Shown here piece by piece: positions 12,201 to 24,231 of a stretch of DNA of 64,000 nt. Below the pieces are notes generated by a model, which was given only the letters and a program-made list of their open reading frames with translations, searched no databases and was not told where the DNA came from. A program made the position numbers and the translations under genes. The DNA is taken from positions 434,001-498,000 of the forward strand of contig QNQO01000516.1 of assembly GCA_003290165.1 (NCBI GenBank), read 5' to 3'. Source of the stretch: Berberis thunbergii. Lineage: Eukaryota > Streptophyta > Magnoliopsida > Ranunculales > Berberidaceae. Position 1 is the first letter of the stretch, and every line of letters begins with the position of its first letter.

Positions 12201-13170
12201 CAACCTTATAAATTACCCTCATTTTCAAAAATCCCTAAGTTTTTTGCAAACCCATTTAACATCATAAGATAACCTTACTTTCTCAAAAAGCACCTAAATT
12301 GAACTAGTTAGTATACATTGCCATAAAAAAATGGGTCAAGTTCATTTATCAACCAAAACTACATCAATTACATTCTTTTAAGGCATTCTTTTATGAATCT
12401 CATATCGATTGGAGATTGATCTTAAGAGATGTAGTTGCAGTAGACCATTTAATATCACCAAACCCCATTAATAAGAGATAATGAAACTTTATTAAAGTTC
12501 GAAATCAGATGGAAAATACCATCCAAGGATAGGCCAACATAACCAAACACATGGAAAACTAAAAGAATCGCCTAATTGCCATTACTAAGTGACCATTAAC
12601 AATATCTTCAAAGATTCTTTTATCATTAGTTTGTTAAGCTCGGCGCAGTGCAAAACTAAGCAGCTGTAGCACTGCCAAAGTCTCAGCATGCCAATAACAT
12701 TTCTAGGACCACTAGTTCTGGCATCACAAACTCCATAGAACAGCAAGGTCTTATTGTTTCTAGTGGATTCTAAAGGGACTGATATGGCCAACAGAGCTCC
12801 CAATTCATAACATCTGAATAGAAAGCCAAAATATCTCTTAAAGTTTGATTTCCGTTCAATTCCATCCACATAAAACCTAGTTTTTCCATAAAGCTTTCAA
12901 ATGAAAACCCCACTCAACCCAATTGAATACACTACTTTTAAATTCTATCAGAAATCAACTTGTGCTATTAGGCCAGTTTCATTATCAATGAGACATTAAC
13001 AATTTTATTTTTGCATTTTGATAAGAATAAGAATATTTGCCAAAACGAGATTGATTCCACCTTTTAAGTTTCATGCTAGTTAGGTCAGACATAAAAAAAC
13101 AATCATCGAACCCTAATTTCATCAAAAATAAAGAGAGAGAGTACATGTTCGGTTGCAGTGGCTGATCGAT
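9230..13170. other. Internal CACTA sequence without recognisable gene
   Basis: About 4 kb of AT-rich sequence. Short open frames (11752-11964 and 12585-12869 on the minus strand) have no family signature I recognise. The TNP2 transposase core would be expected here but is not seen. Confidence 0.5.
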
Positions 13171-13171
13171 T

Positions 13172-13430
13172 TTGAAGACGCCCGATACTAAGAAGGGAAG
13201 ACCAGGGAAGGAGGGGAGGAGGGAAGTGAGGGAGGAGCAGGGAAGTCGAGGAGCAGGGAAGGAAGGGAGGGAGGGAATCGAGGGAGGGAGCAGGTCGAAG
13301 TCGGAGCCTGAGCGAGGGCAGGGAATCGAGTCAGAGGGATGTCGAGTCGAGGAGAGGGAGCAGGTTTGTGGAGGGAGGGAAGTTTTTGTCGATGGAAGTC
13401 GAGTGGAGGGAAGTCGAGCGCCAAAATAGC
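13172..13430. repeat. G/A-rich low-complexity tract
   Basis: A purine-rich stretch of GGGAAG/GGAGGGAG units with strong strand bias. It gives spurious charged open frames on both strands. Confidence 0.75.
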
Positions 13431-13449
13431 CCGCCCAATTTTTTTTTTC

Positions 13450-13782
13450 AGCTTTTCATGTAGCCACGGTTTTGAACCATTGCTAGAGCTAAGTCACGGT
13501 TTAGAACCGTTGCTAAATTTTTTTTTGCAACGGTTTGAGCCGTTGCTAGCCCTAGCCACGGTTTAGAATCGTTGCTATTTTTTTTTGCACGATTTGACCG
13601 TTGTGAATAATACCCACGGTTTGGAGCCGTTGCTACTAATAGCCGGTTTTTAGCCGTGCCAAATATACCAACGGTTTTAAGCCGTGCCAGCGTTATTTTA
13701 CCACGTTTTAAGCCGTTGTGACTTTAGCTACGGTTTAGAACCGTGGCCAACTCGGCGTAGCTAAACTGCCTTTGGTGTAGTG
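13450..13782. repeat. CACTA subterminal repeats and right terminus
   Basis: A run of palindromes with arms ACGGTTT/AGCCGT ends in TTTGGTGTAGTG at 13782. It mirrors 1-330 and marks the right border of the element. It is preceded at 13180-13430 by a G/A-rich low-complexity stretch. Confidence 0.8.
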
Positions 13783-15997
13783 GGAGCTCACCGCACCTCA
13801 GCAAGCTTGTCACATGCAATAGGTCCTCAATGCAGGTGCGATCATCATAAGCACCATCCAACTCATGATGCGAGCAAGCTCCTAAGCATCGGCACAACAG
13901 GCATTATAGCGGGGTAAAGACACGTATACTAATATCCACATGCACAAATGACGAGTCTGTACATAACCAAAGGTAGCAGACATGCAATCATAATCAATTT
14001 GGCAATTTTATAAAACCACAACTATGTCAACATGACCCAATTCACCACGATAAATTTATTCAAGTCGATTATCATACATGCTCAAGACTCGGAAATTCAC
14101 AGTAAAACAATGACATAATATGCAAACTCGAAAATGAAGCATACAAGTCCAATGTCATTACACCAAAACCTAATCACACCCAGAATTCATTCACTATTCG
14201 ATTTCATTCAAGTATATCATGCTTTCAGGAAACCCAATACATAATTCATTCACAAGAAACAACACAACCATCGAACTCTCTAAAAACCTCGAATTTCAGA
14301 CTTGGATTCAATTATACACAATTGACGGTATGATGTAAACTTAAATTCAGGATTTCAAATAATATTTCTTAAAATAAAAATTATAGTTCCACTCACCTGG
14401 GCGGAATGGGTTTTCAGAACCCAATTCCTACCGGTCGAAGCTCCTAACACGCAAAACCACGAATGCAGGACCACGAAATTTTTTTAAAACTGCAAGGCGG
14501 ACTCGAAGGTGAGCAAACTAAATGAAAACTGAAAAAAATAAATAAATTACAAGCGGCGTGTGAACTGAAAGAAAAACTTACAGGCAATAAAAATTTGGCA
14601 AACACCCCGCCGATACCCAAAGTTTGGTGAAAACGTGCGAAACCCTCCCTACTCCGGTCTGATCCCCTCCAACCGCACAACAAGGCCGGAAATGGGTCTA
14701 AGAACACTCGGAGTCACCGAAATTGCGGCTCACCCATGCACCCAAAGTCTGGATTCACGCCGAAGAACTCTCAAAACGAACATGCACCCTGATATTTTGA
14801 AAAAAAATCGGCCAACCTTGAAACACCCTTGCATGTGGGGTCTAAGGGCTCCAAATGACGCCACCAAGGCCCCTCAACGGCTGATCGGAGCTATGGAAAC
14901 CAATGAAACAAACCAACACCACACAATAGCAGAAATTTCATTTTTCTCAAGGAAAAACCAAAACAAGAAAGAGAGGGGAGAAAGAGGAAGAAAAATGAGG
15001 AGGAGAATGTGAGATTAGAGGGAAGAAAATCGACAAATACCACGAAGTTACACTGGAAAAGAATGGTCGAAGGGAGGTCTCACTCCTTGTAAAGAAAAAA
15101 AAAAAAAGAAAAAAATAGGGGTAGCTATGTGCCCCACCGCATTTACTGAGTAACCCCGACCAAATCTTTTTTCCCCTTTTTTTTTTTTTGAAAACACAGA
15201 TATTACAACTTACATTTCGAAAGTAGTAAGTACTGAAACATTTATCTAAATGATCTTTTCTAGTCTTCTAAGTTAGCTCTATAATTCATCAATTGTCCGG
15301 TTTGGTCAAGTACTTTGGCAAATTTGTCTTGTATCTAACAGTACATTTTGTAGTATGTTTATCCAATAAAGAAGAAGACTAGTTGAAACCTTTTCCACAA
15401 ACCTCACAAGGAAAATGACCATGTAATGTAATGTAATGGTTTGGTTTGGTGGTTTGGTTGTAGTAGTACTTACATGAATAGATAGGAAGACAGAGTTGGT
15501 GGGGCTCAAGATAGAAATGGGAGAGTAAAAGAAAGAAATAAAGATAGGGAAGGGTTTTGAGATGAGAGGAGGAAGTGCATTTAAATCTTTTTTTCTCCAA
15601 TAAGAGAAGATAAAAGAACTGGAGAGAAGGATTGATTGATATGGTGGTGTTAAGTGAGTGACTCATCCACTCAAAAGTAGCTAAAAGAGACATGAATCCT
15701 TTCTTGAAAAATTTCCACTTGTGGGACATTTTGTATTTGTTGTGTGTAAGAGAGAAATTTGTTTTTGTTGAAGCGAATTTGTTCATTTGTTCTTGTTAAT
15801 GGGGTAATCAAATGGAATTTTCCATGTGAAAATCATTTAGCAAGGCACTAATATGCTTCTATTTTGGATGACACATTTTGCCATATTGCATTAAGTTTTT
15901 TTTTAATGAATTTTGGATGGTTTTGGGTGAATTTGAAGCAAAGCTGTGATAATGAATTTTGTGTGATGATTGCTTTTATGATTTTTTTTAAATGCAG
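13783..15997. other. Gene-less stretch, possibly decayed LTR-element sequence
   Basis: The part from 13800 to 15050 has the look of a decayed plant LTR or untranslated retroelement sequence, but I find no paired repeat, primer site or coding motif to prove it. The part from 15080 to 15200 has long A and T runs. No gene is supported. Confidence 0.35.
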
Positions 15998-16221
15998 GAA
16001 TGGCATTCACAACATATGTCGTCTATGGTCGTAGACCCGGAGTATATCTGGATTGGCCAACATGTTTATTTGTAGTATCAGGGTACCGCGGTGCTGTTTA
16101 TAAGGGGTTTATGTCAGCTACCAAAGCTGAAAGATCATACGAGATGTGGGTTCGCTCAGAAGTGGTGAGAGAAAATCGGGAAGAATTAAACAATGACGAA
16201 GATATCAAAGTTAACGATTAA
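15998..16221 (+). CDS. RNase H1 hybrid-binding (Cauli_VI-type) domain exon
   Basis: After a TTTTAAATGCAG acceptor an ATG at 16000 opens 73 codons. Residues 1-45 contain TTYVVYGRRPGVYLDWPTC then SGYRGAVYKGF. These match the short N-terminal RNA:DNA-hybrid-binding domain of RNase H1, also called the viroplasmin or Cauli_VI domain, where YVVxxGRxPGIYxxWxxCxxQVxGYxGAxxKGF is usual. The rest is acidic and unremarkable. No RNase H catalytic domain follows. In plants this domain is often found alone or in transposon-linked ORFs. I see it as an orphan exon; whether it is expressed is unknown. Confidence 0.6.
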
Positions 16222-17839
16222 GCCGCTCAAGTCACTGATCAAAGAAATGACACCCAAGGGAACAATGATCCTTGGGCTTTTACGAGGGACTTAATCAACA
16301 CTTTAATAATAGTAAATTATTTTAATTGTACTAGTAATTCTTAAGTTCTTGATCGAATGATGTAAAGATGTGTAATGTAATATGTACATAAAGTTATGAT
16401 GAAACTTAGATTTTCTTTGTTCATTTTGTTTTGTGTTATTTGGTTTTGAATGAAAAGGTGTTTGATGAAATTACGTGAATGAAAGGGTCTTACCCAAATG
16501 CGCTTGTTTTGTGTGGTTTGTTGTCTTGCTTGCTTATGCCACCAGATCATACTAGTTGCATATCATTTTTTGCAGAAAATAACAGGGGACACTCTGAAGT
16601 CACTATAGCCAATTCCTTTTTTCTAGCATTTTACTTTGAGCATTCAACAATTATGAGTTTTCTATAGGACACTCTGAAGTCAATATACACTCTGAATCAA
16701 ATTATGAGTTTTCTTTTTTCCAGCATTTTACTCTTCAATTGATGTCACTATAGCCAATTCCTTACTATCTGTGATATAAATACCACAATCACATCATTTC
16801 AGCACAATCATCAGGAACGACTGCCACCATTGTGATATAAATACCACAATCACAACATTTTCAGACATAAATACCTAAATTCCATTGTAACAACATAATT
16901 CCATTTTCATACATAAATACCTAAATTCCATTGTGACTTCAACAAAGTCACAACATTTACAGCATTTATCCATTGTAACATCAACAAAGTCAGACATAAA
17001 TAGAAATACCTAAATTCCATCATTCAACAAACCATAAACACATAAATAGACTCAACTTCACAGAATTTTCAGCAACTTCACAGAATTTTTAGCAAATTCA
17101 CAGCATTTTCAGCAACTTCACAACATTTTCAGCATCTTGACAGCATTTTCATTTTCAGCAACTCATCATTCAGCATTTTCACCAACTCATCATTCAGCAT
17201 TTTCAGCAATTCATCATTCAACATTTTCATCATTCAGCAGCCTGACCTCCTATATATATCATAGAAGAAGCAAAAAAATGAGTCCTGACACAACCTCTTA
17301 ATTATTTCTGACTGTTATGGAATGATGAAACTAGCCCTTTAGGGAATGTTTATGTCAGGTTTAAGTTGACTCATATTTAATGACTGCCACTTTTGCACAT
17401 TTTGAATTCACAACCTTCTATAGTCATTGTTTGAAGGTGGTGGCTGCAAAAAATAAATAAATAAAATATAGACAATTGCACTGCAAAATAACAACAATAC
17501 TAAGAAATAGTACGACTCCTTGGTTTATATACATGTGACATCAACGAAAAATATTGATCCATTCTTGAGATTGGAATACCAGATTGTGGCCCCATTGTTT
17601 CATCCTTCAAGTTGACATATACAAATCATAAGTGAACAATCATAAGTGATAGTACGCGTCAGTAAATATATTAAAAACAAACCTGTTTATTTAGTTAATG
17701 AATGAGGTGTCAATATTCTAACCCTTCAATTCCAATCTGGGAACAACCCTACAAATGACGTGTACATAAAATTTAATATTCTAGACTTAAAAAAATTAAA
17801 TATTCATAAAACACATATTGCAAACATACCACATTCTTC
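16222..17839. other. Gene-less stretch with CAGCATTTT simple repeats
   Basis: Between 17050 and 17245 the motifs CAGCATTTTCAGCAACT and CATCATTCAGCATTTTC repeat with variations. The preceding 500 bases also repeat ACATAAATACCTAAATTCCA. No gene is visible. Confidence 0.6.
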
Positions 17840-19900
17840 TCAAGGGCCTGATCTTTATTTGCTTGTTTTTTTTCTTTTGTATCTTTTTACAAATTTTTTC
17901 GACTGTGGATTGCATCATTGAATTAGAGCGTCGGCCTTTGCTACGAACCGGTAATGGACTATGAATTTTGGATTGCATCCCAAAATAGTAGTATTGGACC
18001 AATTTCCAAGAACCCATGTGAATCAACATCCTCATCACCATCATCAGTTTTGAGTTGCTCCATTTTCAAAGTGATCCATTCATGAACTTGGCATGTCTTT
18101 TCATCCTCAGCGGTGTAGTTGGTCATTTCATAGAAGTGACTGCACATCTTGTCAAACCTTTAATTTTCAGGCTTTATTCCCCAATCTGAATAAACAATCT
18201 TAACTTTTGTATGAGCCCTCTTCACATCTTTCTCCACTTTCGAAGAACATATTTATCTAGTACAGCATGAATATCTCTTTCAAACAACACTTTCAATACA
18301 TGTCTACATAAGATCCCCTTGAACTCCTACACTCGTCGACAACATTAAATATACTATATAATTGACTGAACGTTGTCTATCTCTATCACTAAGTCTTGTC
18401 TAACAGTGTATACCTCAAAGCACTCTCACCTATAACTTCACTACGATTGTACAACATATATTCCCTGCTATCTCTTCTTGGCCTTAAATTTTTTTTACTA
18501 TAGGCAGTTTGAAAAGTTTTCTCTATTGCATAAGGAGTAATGCAAGGGATCTGTTGATTATACGATTTAAAGTTCGCTTCAGTTTCCTTTTGTACCTTAC
18601 TTCGTAGTGCATTCTCATATTGTTCAACGAATTTCTTCAAAGTGGTCTTTGAATTTACATAACCATCAAAAAAAACATTTATGCTTTCACTCCTTTGAGT
18701 TGAAAACATCCCCGCCCAAAAAGTAGATCTTTGATAGTTGCACACAACGTATTCTTTCAATATATAATCCTCTCAACCAATCATTTTCTTGCAGACAATA
18801 TTTCTCAATGAAACCATGCCAATTTATTCAAACTCTTCATGAGACAAGGAATCGTAAACTGTTCTTTGCATTGCAAACTTTATTGCCTCATATTGATTGC
18901 AACCGGACAACTTTTCAGGCAACTTCTTCATAATATGCCACAAGCACATCTGTGTCGTGCGTTGGGAAATACAATTTCAACACCTCTTCATTGCCTATCT
19001 TGATCAGTGATTATAGTCGTCGAAGCATTGCCATTCATACACACAAGCCAAGTTTGGAAAATCCAAACAAACTCTTCAATGGTCTCACCACATATCAATC
19101 CACATCCCAAAAGAATTGACTGACCGTGATGGTTCACCCCAACAAAAGGAGCAAATGACATCTCATACTTATTGTTAAGTATGTAGTGTCAAAGGTAACA
19201 ACATCTCAAAACTCCTTGTAAGCTGCTCTACTCCATGCATCAGCCCAAAGACATTTCTCAATTACCTTTATTGTCCAAATCCAACATATAAAAGAAATCA
19301 ACATTGTTAGCTTGCATTTTTTGGAAGTAGTTATGAATGGCCTCTGCATCCCCCTCCCAAGCCCCAACCTCCTCATTCTATCTAGATAATTGTAACAATC
19401 TTTTTGAGAAAAGGCAGAATATCATGACCACCAGCTTCAACCACACATGAACAAAAACTCTTATTTGGCCTAATACCCGCCCTATCATTATAATCCAACT
19501 TCTTCTTCACATACGAGCTCATAATCTATTTTTGGATAAAATCTTGATTTTCTGGGGCTCAATTCATGATTGTGATCAAGTGTTACTCTTGTCACTGACA
19601 CTTTTCCATCAGAGCGTATTTTACCTCTAATTTTAGCCAAACATCCACATTTACCTTACCACGCTTTTTACAACATTTTTTGATTGACTTTTATGCGGCC
19701 CAGACCGACCACATGCAACCGTATAATATAGGTTTTCATTTTCATTTTTTTCGTTTCTTTATTTTCACTTGAAATCCTATTTTATTACCTAATCATGATA
19801 ATATCGTTGGTACTCATTAATGCTGTTGAACTGCATCCTTCTGTAGGATCCATTATCTCTTCTAATTTTCTTCATTTTCCATCAATTCATTATCTTCTAC
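17840..19900 (-). pseudogene. FAR1-RELATED SEQUENCE (FRS) pseudogene
   Basis: Minus-strand pieces in the right order match plant FAR1/FHY3-related proteins, transcription factors derived from Mutator transposases. They are: an N-terminal start (MQFNSINEYQRYYHD near 19830); a FAR1 zinc-binding segment (GKVSVTRVTLDHNHELSPRK near 19590); KLDYNDRAGIRPNKSF near 19480; the transposase core with AEAIHNYFQKMQANNVDFFY near 19330; the 18389-18760 block with STFWAGMFSTQRSESINVFF; a decayed SWIM finger near 18300; and a C-terminal LPVRSKGR near 17930. Several stop codons and frame changes interrupt it, so it cannot make a full protein. It is either a decayed host FRS copy or an old Mutator-type remnant. 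Confidence 0.8.
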
Positions 19901-19959
19901 AATATTCATTCCTGAAATATGTGTTATAACATACAACTATTATAACATAAATGCACAAC

Positions 19960-21480
19960 TAATAGCCCAAGTAATATTACCTTCTATAGTCTATTTTGGG
20001 GAACTATGTGCAACTAAGGATCCACCAGAGTTGTTAAACATGTAGTTCCGGCCAAATAGACTACAATAAGTATTATACAATACAAACTAATGACAATGCA
20101 TTGTTAGAAACAACCAACCGCATTAACAATTCAAATGGAATCAAATGAGGTCTAAAAAACGGAGGTCGTTAACAAAATTAATTAGCAAACTTTGGTTCAA
20201 ACATTAATTAGCATAACTAACAAACCCCCACTAAAAATTTTAGAAAAAATTTCAATTTACCTGAGTAGACGAGAGATGTGTTTTCTTATAACGCAACAAG
20301 TGAGCGTATGATCCTTGGATGTGAGACTCTCTGTTGTCATCAAAGCCGATTTGGGAACTATGAGAACCACTTCAGGCTTCTTAAGGTCACGAACAACAGT
20401 TAAACCTCTCCTGCATATGATAAAAAAATCGATAAAGGATGCATTTTTTTAAATTATAGAGTCTGAAAAAACAAAAACGCAACATCGTAGGAGTACACAT
20501 GTTTTCATCTTCCTACACAGTCTATCTTAACATATCTTAACTAGCAAAACTTAAATATCACGTTTAACAGAACAAACCCTAAATAAACGTTTAAAGACCC
20601 ATACCAAAACAACAACAAACTTTTAACAACAGTCCTCCAAAAATTAAACTGCCTTTCCAGATCCAAAGAGACTCAGGGAACTGGAAGTGTATGGTGGCTG
20701 CCCAAGTGCTAAGTGCATATGTATTAAAGTTTCCTTATAACTTCTAAACAAACTTATCTCACCTTAACCCTGTTCATAATGCAAAGAAGATATATAAATT
20801 CAACCTTCAGCAAATTCAACAATTCAAACAGATTCCCAGCAAATTCAGCAGAACTGGAAGTGCATGGTGGTTGCCCATTATGTGCAAAGGATTTAAAACA
20901 ATCATATGTAACGAAACAAAACTTGATTAACGCAATTACACACCAAAATGGTGGTTGAGAGAATTCCATCATACATATTGAGCTTGAGCTTTTCTCACCT
21001 AATGCAGTTCACCAGGGCAAAAAACAATTTACTTAATTTATGAGATTTTCTGAACTTTCATTTATAATCTACTTAAAATATTACACTTTCAAATTATTAT
21101 CTAAAATTTGTCAATATTTTCCTCGTTTACTACACAGAGAACATATATAGATTCAAATTTGGAATTGGTGAAAGGCGAAAGGCATGATTTTTGTTGAATT
21201 TGAAACAACTGGTTTAAAGAGATTTTGGGTGATGGAGTATCAAGTCTTTCGAAACCCAAACCCATCCCTTCCAATAACTGTAGACCCCATTGTCACTGGG
21301 TTTTCAGTATCAAAGGAGTAAAAATCATTTTGTATTCTATTTCGACATTTCAAAACAATTTTTTTTGTCAAATGAGTCAAAATCAGAAACCCTAGATCTA
21401 GATCTAGAACCCCACCCTTTGAAATCAACACGAAAAATGATACAAACCCTAGATCTAGAAACCCACAAGAAGAAATCAGC
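19960..21480. other. Gene-less stretch
   Basis: AT-rich sequence. Two related 30-base patches (near 20675 and 20850, sharing ACTGGAAGTG.ATGGTGG.TGCCCA) suggest an old local duplication. No gene is supported. Confidence 0.5.
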
Positions 21481-21489
21481 AATAAATGA

Positions 21490-22040
21490 AAGTAACACTT
21501 TTTTTTTTGAAAGGCAAGCGCGGGTATAAATGGCTCCCTAGACCACTAAAAAAATCGAAGAATGTTACAATCTGTTATATCGTTTACCTATAGCATCTTC
21601 ATAGATTATTTTTCTTGAGATCTTCGGCAAACGAGCTTGGTATTAACTCTAAGAATTCCGTATTCGAGACTAATTTGGCGAGCATATCCGCTGCTCTATT
21701 GGTTTCCCTGACTGAATGCATTATTCTGTAACCGTCGAACTCGATCAGTGATCTCTTGATTCTCCTTACTATGTGTCTTACCTCCCAGGGAGGTAGTTTG
21801 CATGTGGTTAGATACATGAGAGCATTAGCTGAATCCATGCATAGGATTATTCTCCTCAGGCCTTTATTCTTGGCTAACTTAACACCCAATTCTACACCCT
21901 GAACTTCATGCAAGAGGACTTTTTGGCCCGCTGGAACCCGCCGCTGCAGTAATGACTTCACCAATGTTATTCCTGATGAGAGTTCCACAACCTCCTCTCA
22001 TCCCCGTAAGAGATCCATCTGAATTGATCATGTACAAGGT
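21490..22040 (-). mobile_element. 3' end of a LINE retrotransposon with RNase H domain
   Basis: The minus strand encodes a plant LINE-type RNase H (RVT_3) tail. The upper part has MINSDGSLTGMRGGCGTLIR then GEVITAAAG. After a one-base shift near 21925 the frame continues with HEVQGVELGVKLAKNKGLRR, IILCMDSANALMYL and RETNRAADMLAKLVSN. DG, E, D and NRAAD are the expected RNase H landmarks. The stop is near 21602. The 3' untranslated part ends CGCTTGCCTTTC plus an A-run at about 21500, the mark of target-primed reverse transcription. The element is 5'-truncated; no reverse transcriptase is present. Confidence 0.8.
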
Positions 22041-22319
22041 GGCTATAGTCGTGGCCAACTATGTTGTGAAAAGAGGCACTTAACTTTGTAGTGTTGAGAG
22101 ATGGATTTAAAGCTTTTCGAATGGGGACTTCTTTTCGAGGGAACGTGCGATGGGAGCTTCTTCTCTTTTTTGATTCGGTGGAGTCGACGATGGGGAAGGA
22201 GGTGCGATGGAGATCTGAGCAGTGAGGAGGAGGAAATGAGATTTGCTCTGGTTTCTTGTTTCTTGTTTGGAGCCAAAAACCAAAAGTGAAAATGAGGAGA
22301 AAATGAGATTTGCTTAAAC

Positions 22320-22420
22320 TACTCCCTCCAAATGAGCAAAACGTGCCTTTGACCTTCCCAGGCGCACGTGCCTTTGACCCTCCCAGGCGCACGTGCCAAA
22401 AGGGTCGAGGCAGTGACCCA
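22320..22420. repeat. Short tandem duplication (GGCGCACGTGCCTTTGACC)
   Basis: A 30-base unit containing CCCAGGCGCACGTGCCTTTG occurs twice in tandem with a partial third copy. It includes a CACGTG palindrome. No function is inferred. Confidence 0.6.
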
Positions 22421-22517
22421 GGCACTCAACCCAGGCCAGCTAGAATTATTGGAACTAAAATAGCAGAAATAGAGCTAAGCAGCCTCTAGGAGTGTTCTTT
22501 TGAATTGTTAATATGTC

Positions 22518-24231
22518 CATTTACAAAAAAAACTTGGCAGCTACGGTTTTTAGCCGTCCCTAAAAGATTTTTTTATTAGCGATGACAAAAAACTGTCGCT
22601 AATTGATTTTTTTGAAAAAAAATATTATACACAAAAGCATTTAGCTACGGCAAAAACCGTGGCTAAGTTTTAGATTATTTTTTTATTAGCGACGGCTAAA
22701 AACCGTTGCTAATTGGTTTTTTGAAAAAAATTATACACTAAAGAATTTGGCTATGGCAAAAAACCATGGCTAAGTTTTAGATTATTTTTTATTAGCAACG
22801 GCAAAAAACCGTTGCTAATTGGTTTTTTTGAAAAAAAATTATACACTAAAGAATTTAGTTACGGCAATAAACCGTGGCTAAGTTTTAGATTATTTTTTAT
22901 TAGCGACGGCAAAAAACCGTCGCTAATTGGTTTTTTGAAGAAAAAGGTTATACACTAAAGAATTTAGCTACGGCAAAAAACCGTGGCTAAGTTTTAGATT
23001 ATTTTGCCATCGCTAATTGGTTTTTTGAAAAAAAAAATAAATAAAGAATTTAGCTACGACAAAACACCGTGGCTAAGGTTTTGATTATTTTTTTATTAGC
23101 GACGGCAAAAAACCGTTGCTAATTGGTTTTTTTGAAAAAAAAAATTATACACTAAAGAATTTAACTACGGCAAAAAACCGTGGCTAAGTTTTAGATTATT
23201 TTTTTAATTGGTTTTTTTGAAAAAAAAATTATACACAAAAACATTTAGCTATGGCAAGAAACCGTTGCTAAGTTTTAGATTATTTTTTTATTAGCGATGG
23301 CAAACAACTGTCGCTAATATTTAAAAAAAACCACGTCACCAATCCGCATGAAACCTCATCTCAACAGTCAATAACACCCAAAACTTTAGCTCAATCCCAA
23401 CGCACTAACCAAACACTTCACCGATCCGCATGAACTAACACAACCAATCCTTTTCAATTACCTCTCTCTATAATTTAAATTTCCTCTACAAACGAACTTA
23501 AGCAAAACTTTGTCTCAACCAAAAATTTCTCTCAACCTGCAGAGAAGAAACCCACAGAAAGAAGTCCCGCCGCCTCCCTAGCTGCAAAGAGATCTCTGAT
23601 CTGATCTCAAATATTCCTATAGATAATTTTTTTGTGGCTTTTTTGTCATTTTGTTATTTTTGTATGATATTCTAGAGATTTCTGTGTAATTTTGTTTATA
23701 ATTTTGATCAATTCAGTTTAGTTCTGGTAGTTGATATTAATTTTCAAAATGGACAAATCATTAATAGCTATTTCATTATAAAAAATGAATTATCATTTGT
23801 AATTTGTAAATTTCATTTGTCAATATGATTTGCAACAAGCTGTCTCTAAATAGCCACGGCAAATACCGTGGCTGTTTTGTCAATTAGATTTGCAATTTAG
23901 CGACGGCAAAAAATCGTCGCTAAATAGCCACGACAAAAAAACCGTCACTAAATAGCGACGGCAAAAATCGTCGCTATTTTTCAATTTGCTACATCTTGGT
24001 CGAAATTTCAACAGCTTTAGCGACGGAATTTTTTGAGTTAGCGACGGTTTTTTGCCATTGCGAATTAGCTACGGGATAGTTTACCGTTGCTGATTCAAAT
24101 AGCGACGATTAAAATAGCCACGGTATTGCGACGGTTGTTGTGCCGTTGCTAATTCATTTTTGCAACGTTTTTTTGATAATTAGCAACGGTTTTTAGCAAC
24201 GGTTTTGCTGAATCGTCTTTTTTTTGTAGTG
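22518..24231. mobile_element. Short non-autonomous CACTA element
   Basis: The right end at 24219-24231 is a T-run followed by GTAGTG, a classic CACTACAAAAAA terminus in reverse. The left end at about 22518 (CATTTACAAAAAAAA) looks like a mutated copy of the same terminus. Both flanks are packed with palindromes with arms such as TAGCNACGG/CCGTNGCTA, absent from the 23330-23830 core. No coding sequence is present. The core resembles a promoter or leader with an intron-like T-rich tail, but I cannot name a source gene. The terminal bases differ from those of the large CACTA element, so this is another subfamily. Confidence 0.7.
22560..23325. repeat. Tandem ~108-bp units each holding two palindromes
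   Basis: About seven imperfect units start near 22640, 22745, 22853, 22962, 23046, 23157 and 23240. Each complete unit has a TAGCTACGG/CCGTGGCTA palindrome and a TTAGCGACGG/CCGTCGCTAA palindrome separated by GTTTTAGATTATT and GGTTTTTTGAAAAA. Two units are shortened and lack one palindrome. Confidence 0.85.

Larger units (their letters stand above)
1..13782. mobile_element. Large CACTA (En/Spm) transposon, left tip outside window
   Basis: The right end at 13771-13782 reads TTTGGTGTAGTG, the complement of a CACTA terminus. Both sides (1-380 and 13450-13760) carry many short palindromes of the type CCACGG-TTTTAAG-CCGTGG, the subterminal repeats that CACTA transposases bind. Inside, on the minus strand, are a broken Transposase_24 gene (7101-8793), the last exon of a TNP2-type transposase (9058-9228) and host-gene fragments (2070-5657). 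The catalytic body of the TNP2 transposase is missing, so the element is not autonomous as read. Treating everything from base 1 to 13782 as one element is an inference from matching subterminal repeats; the left CACTA terminus would lie upstream. Stretches without calls (375-800, 5700-7000, 9230-13170) hold AT-rich, intron-like sequence in which I recognise no gene. Confidence 0.75.

Noticed and set aside
13172..13429. Charged Glu/Arg/Gly-rich protein
   Set aside because: It is a G/A low-complexity tract with mirror frames on the other strand.
22560..23325. Regularly spaced palindromic repeats as a CRISPR-like array
   Set aside because: The spacers are also repeated, the units degenerate, and the context is a plant CACTA element.
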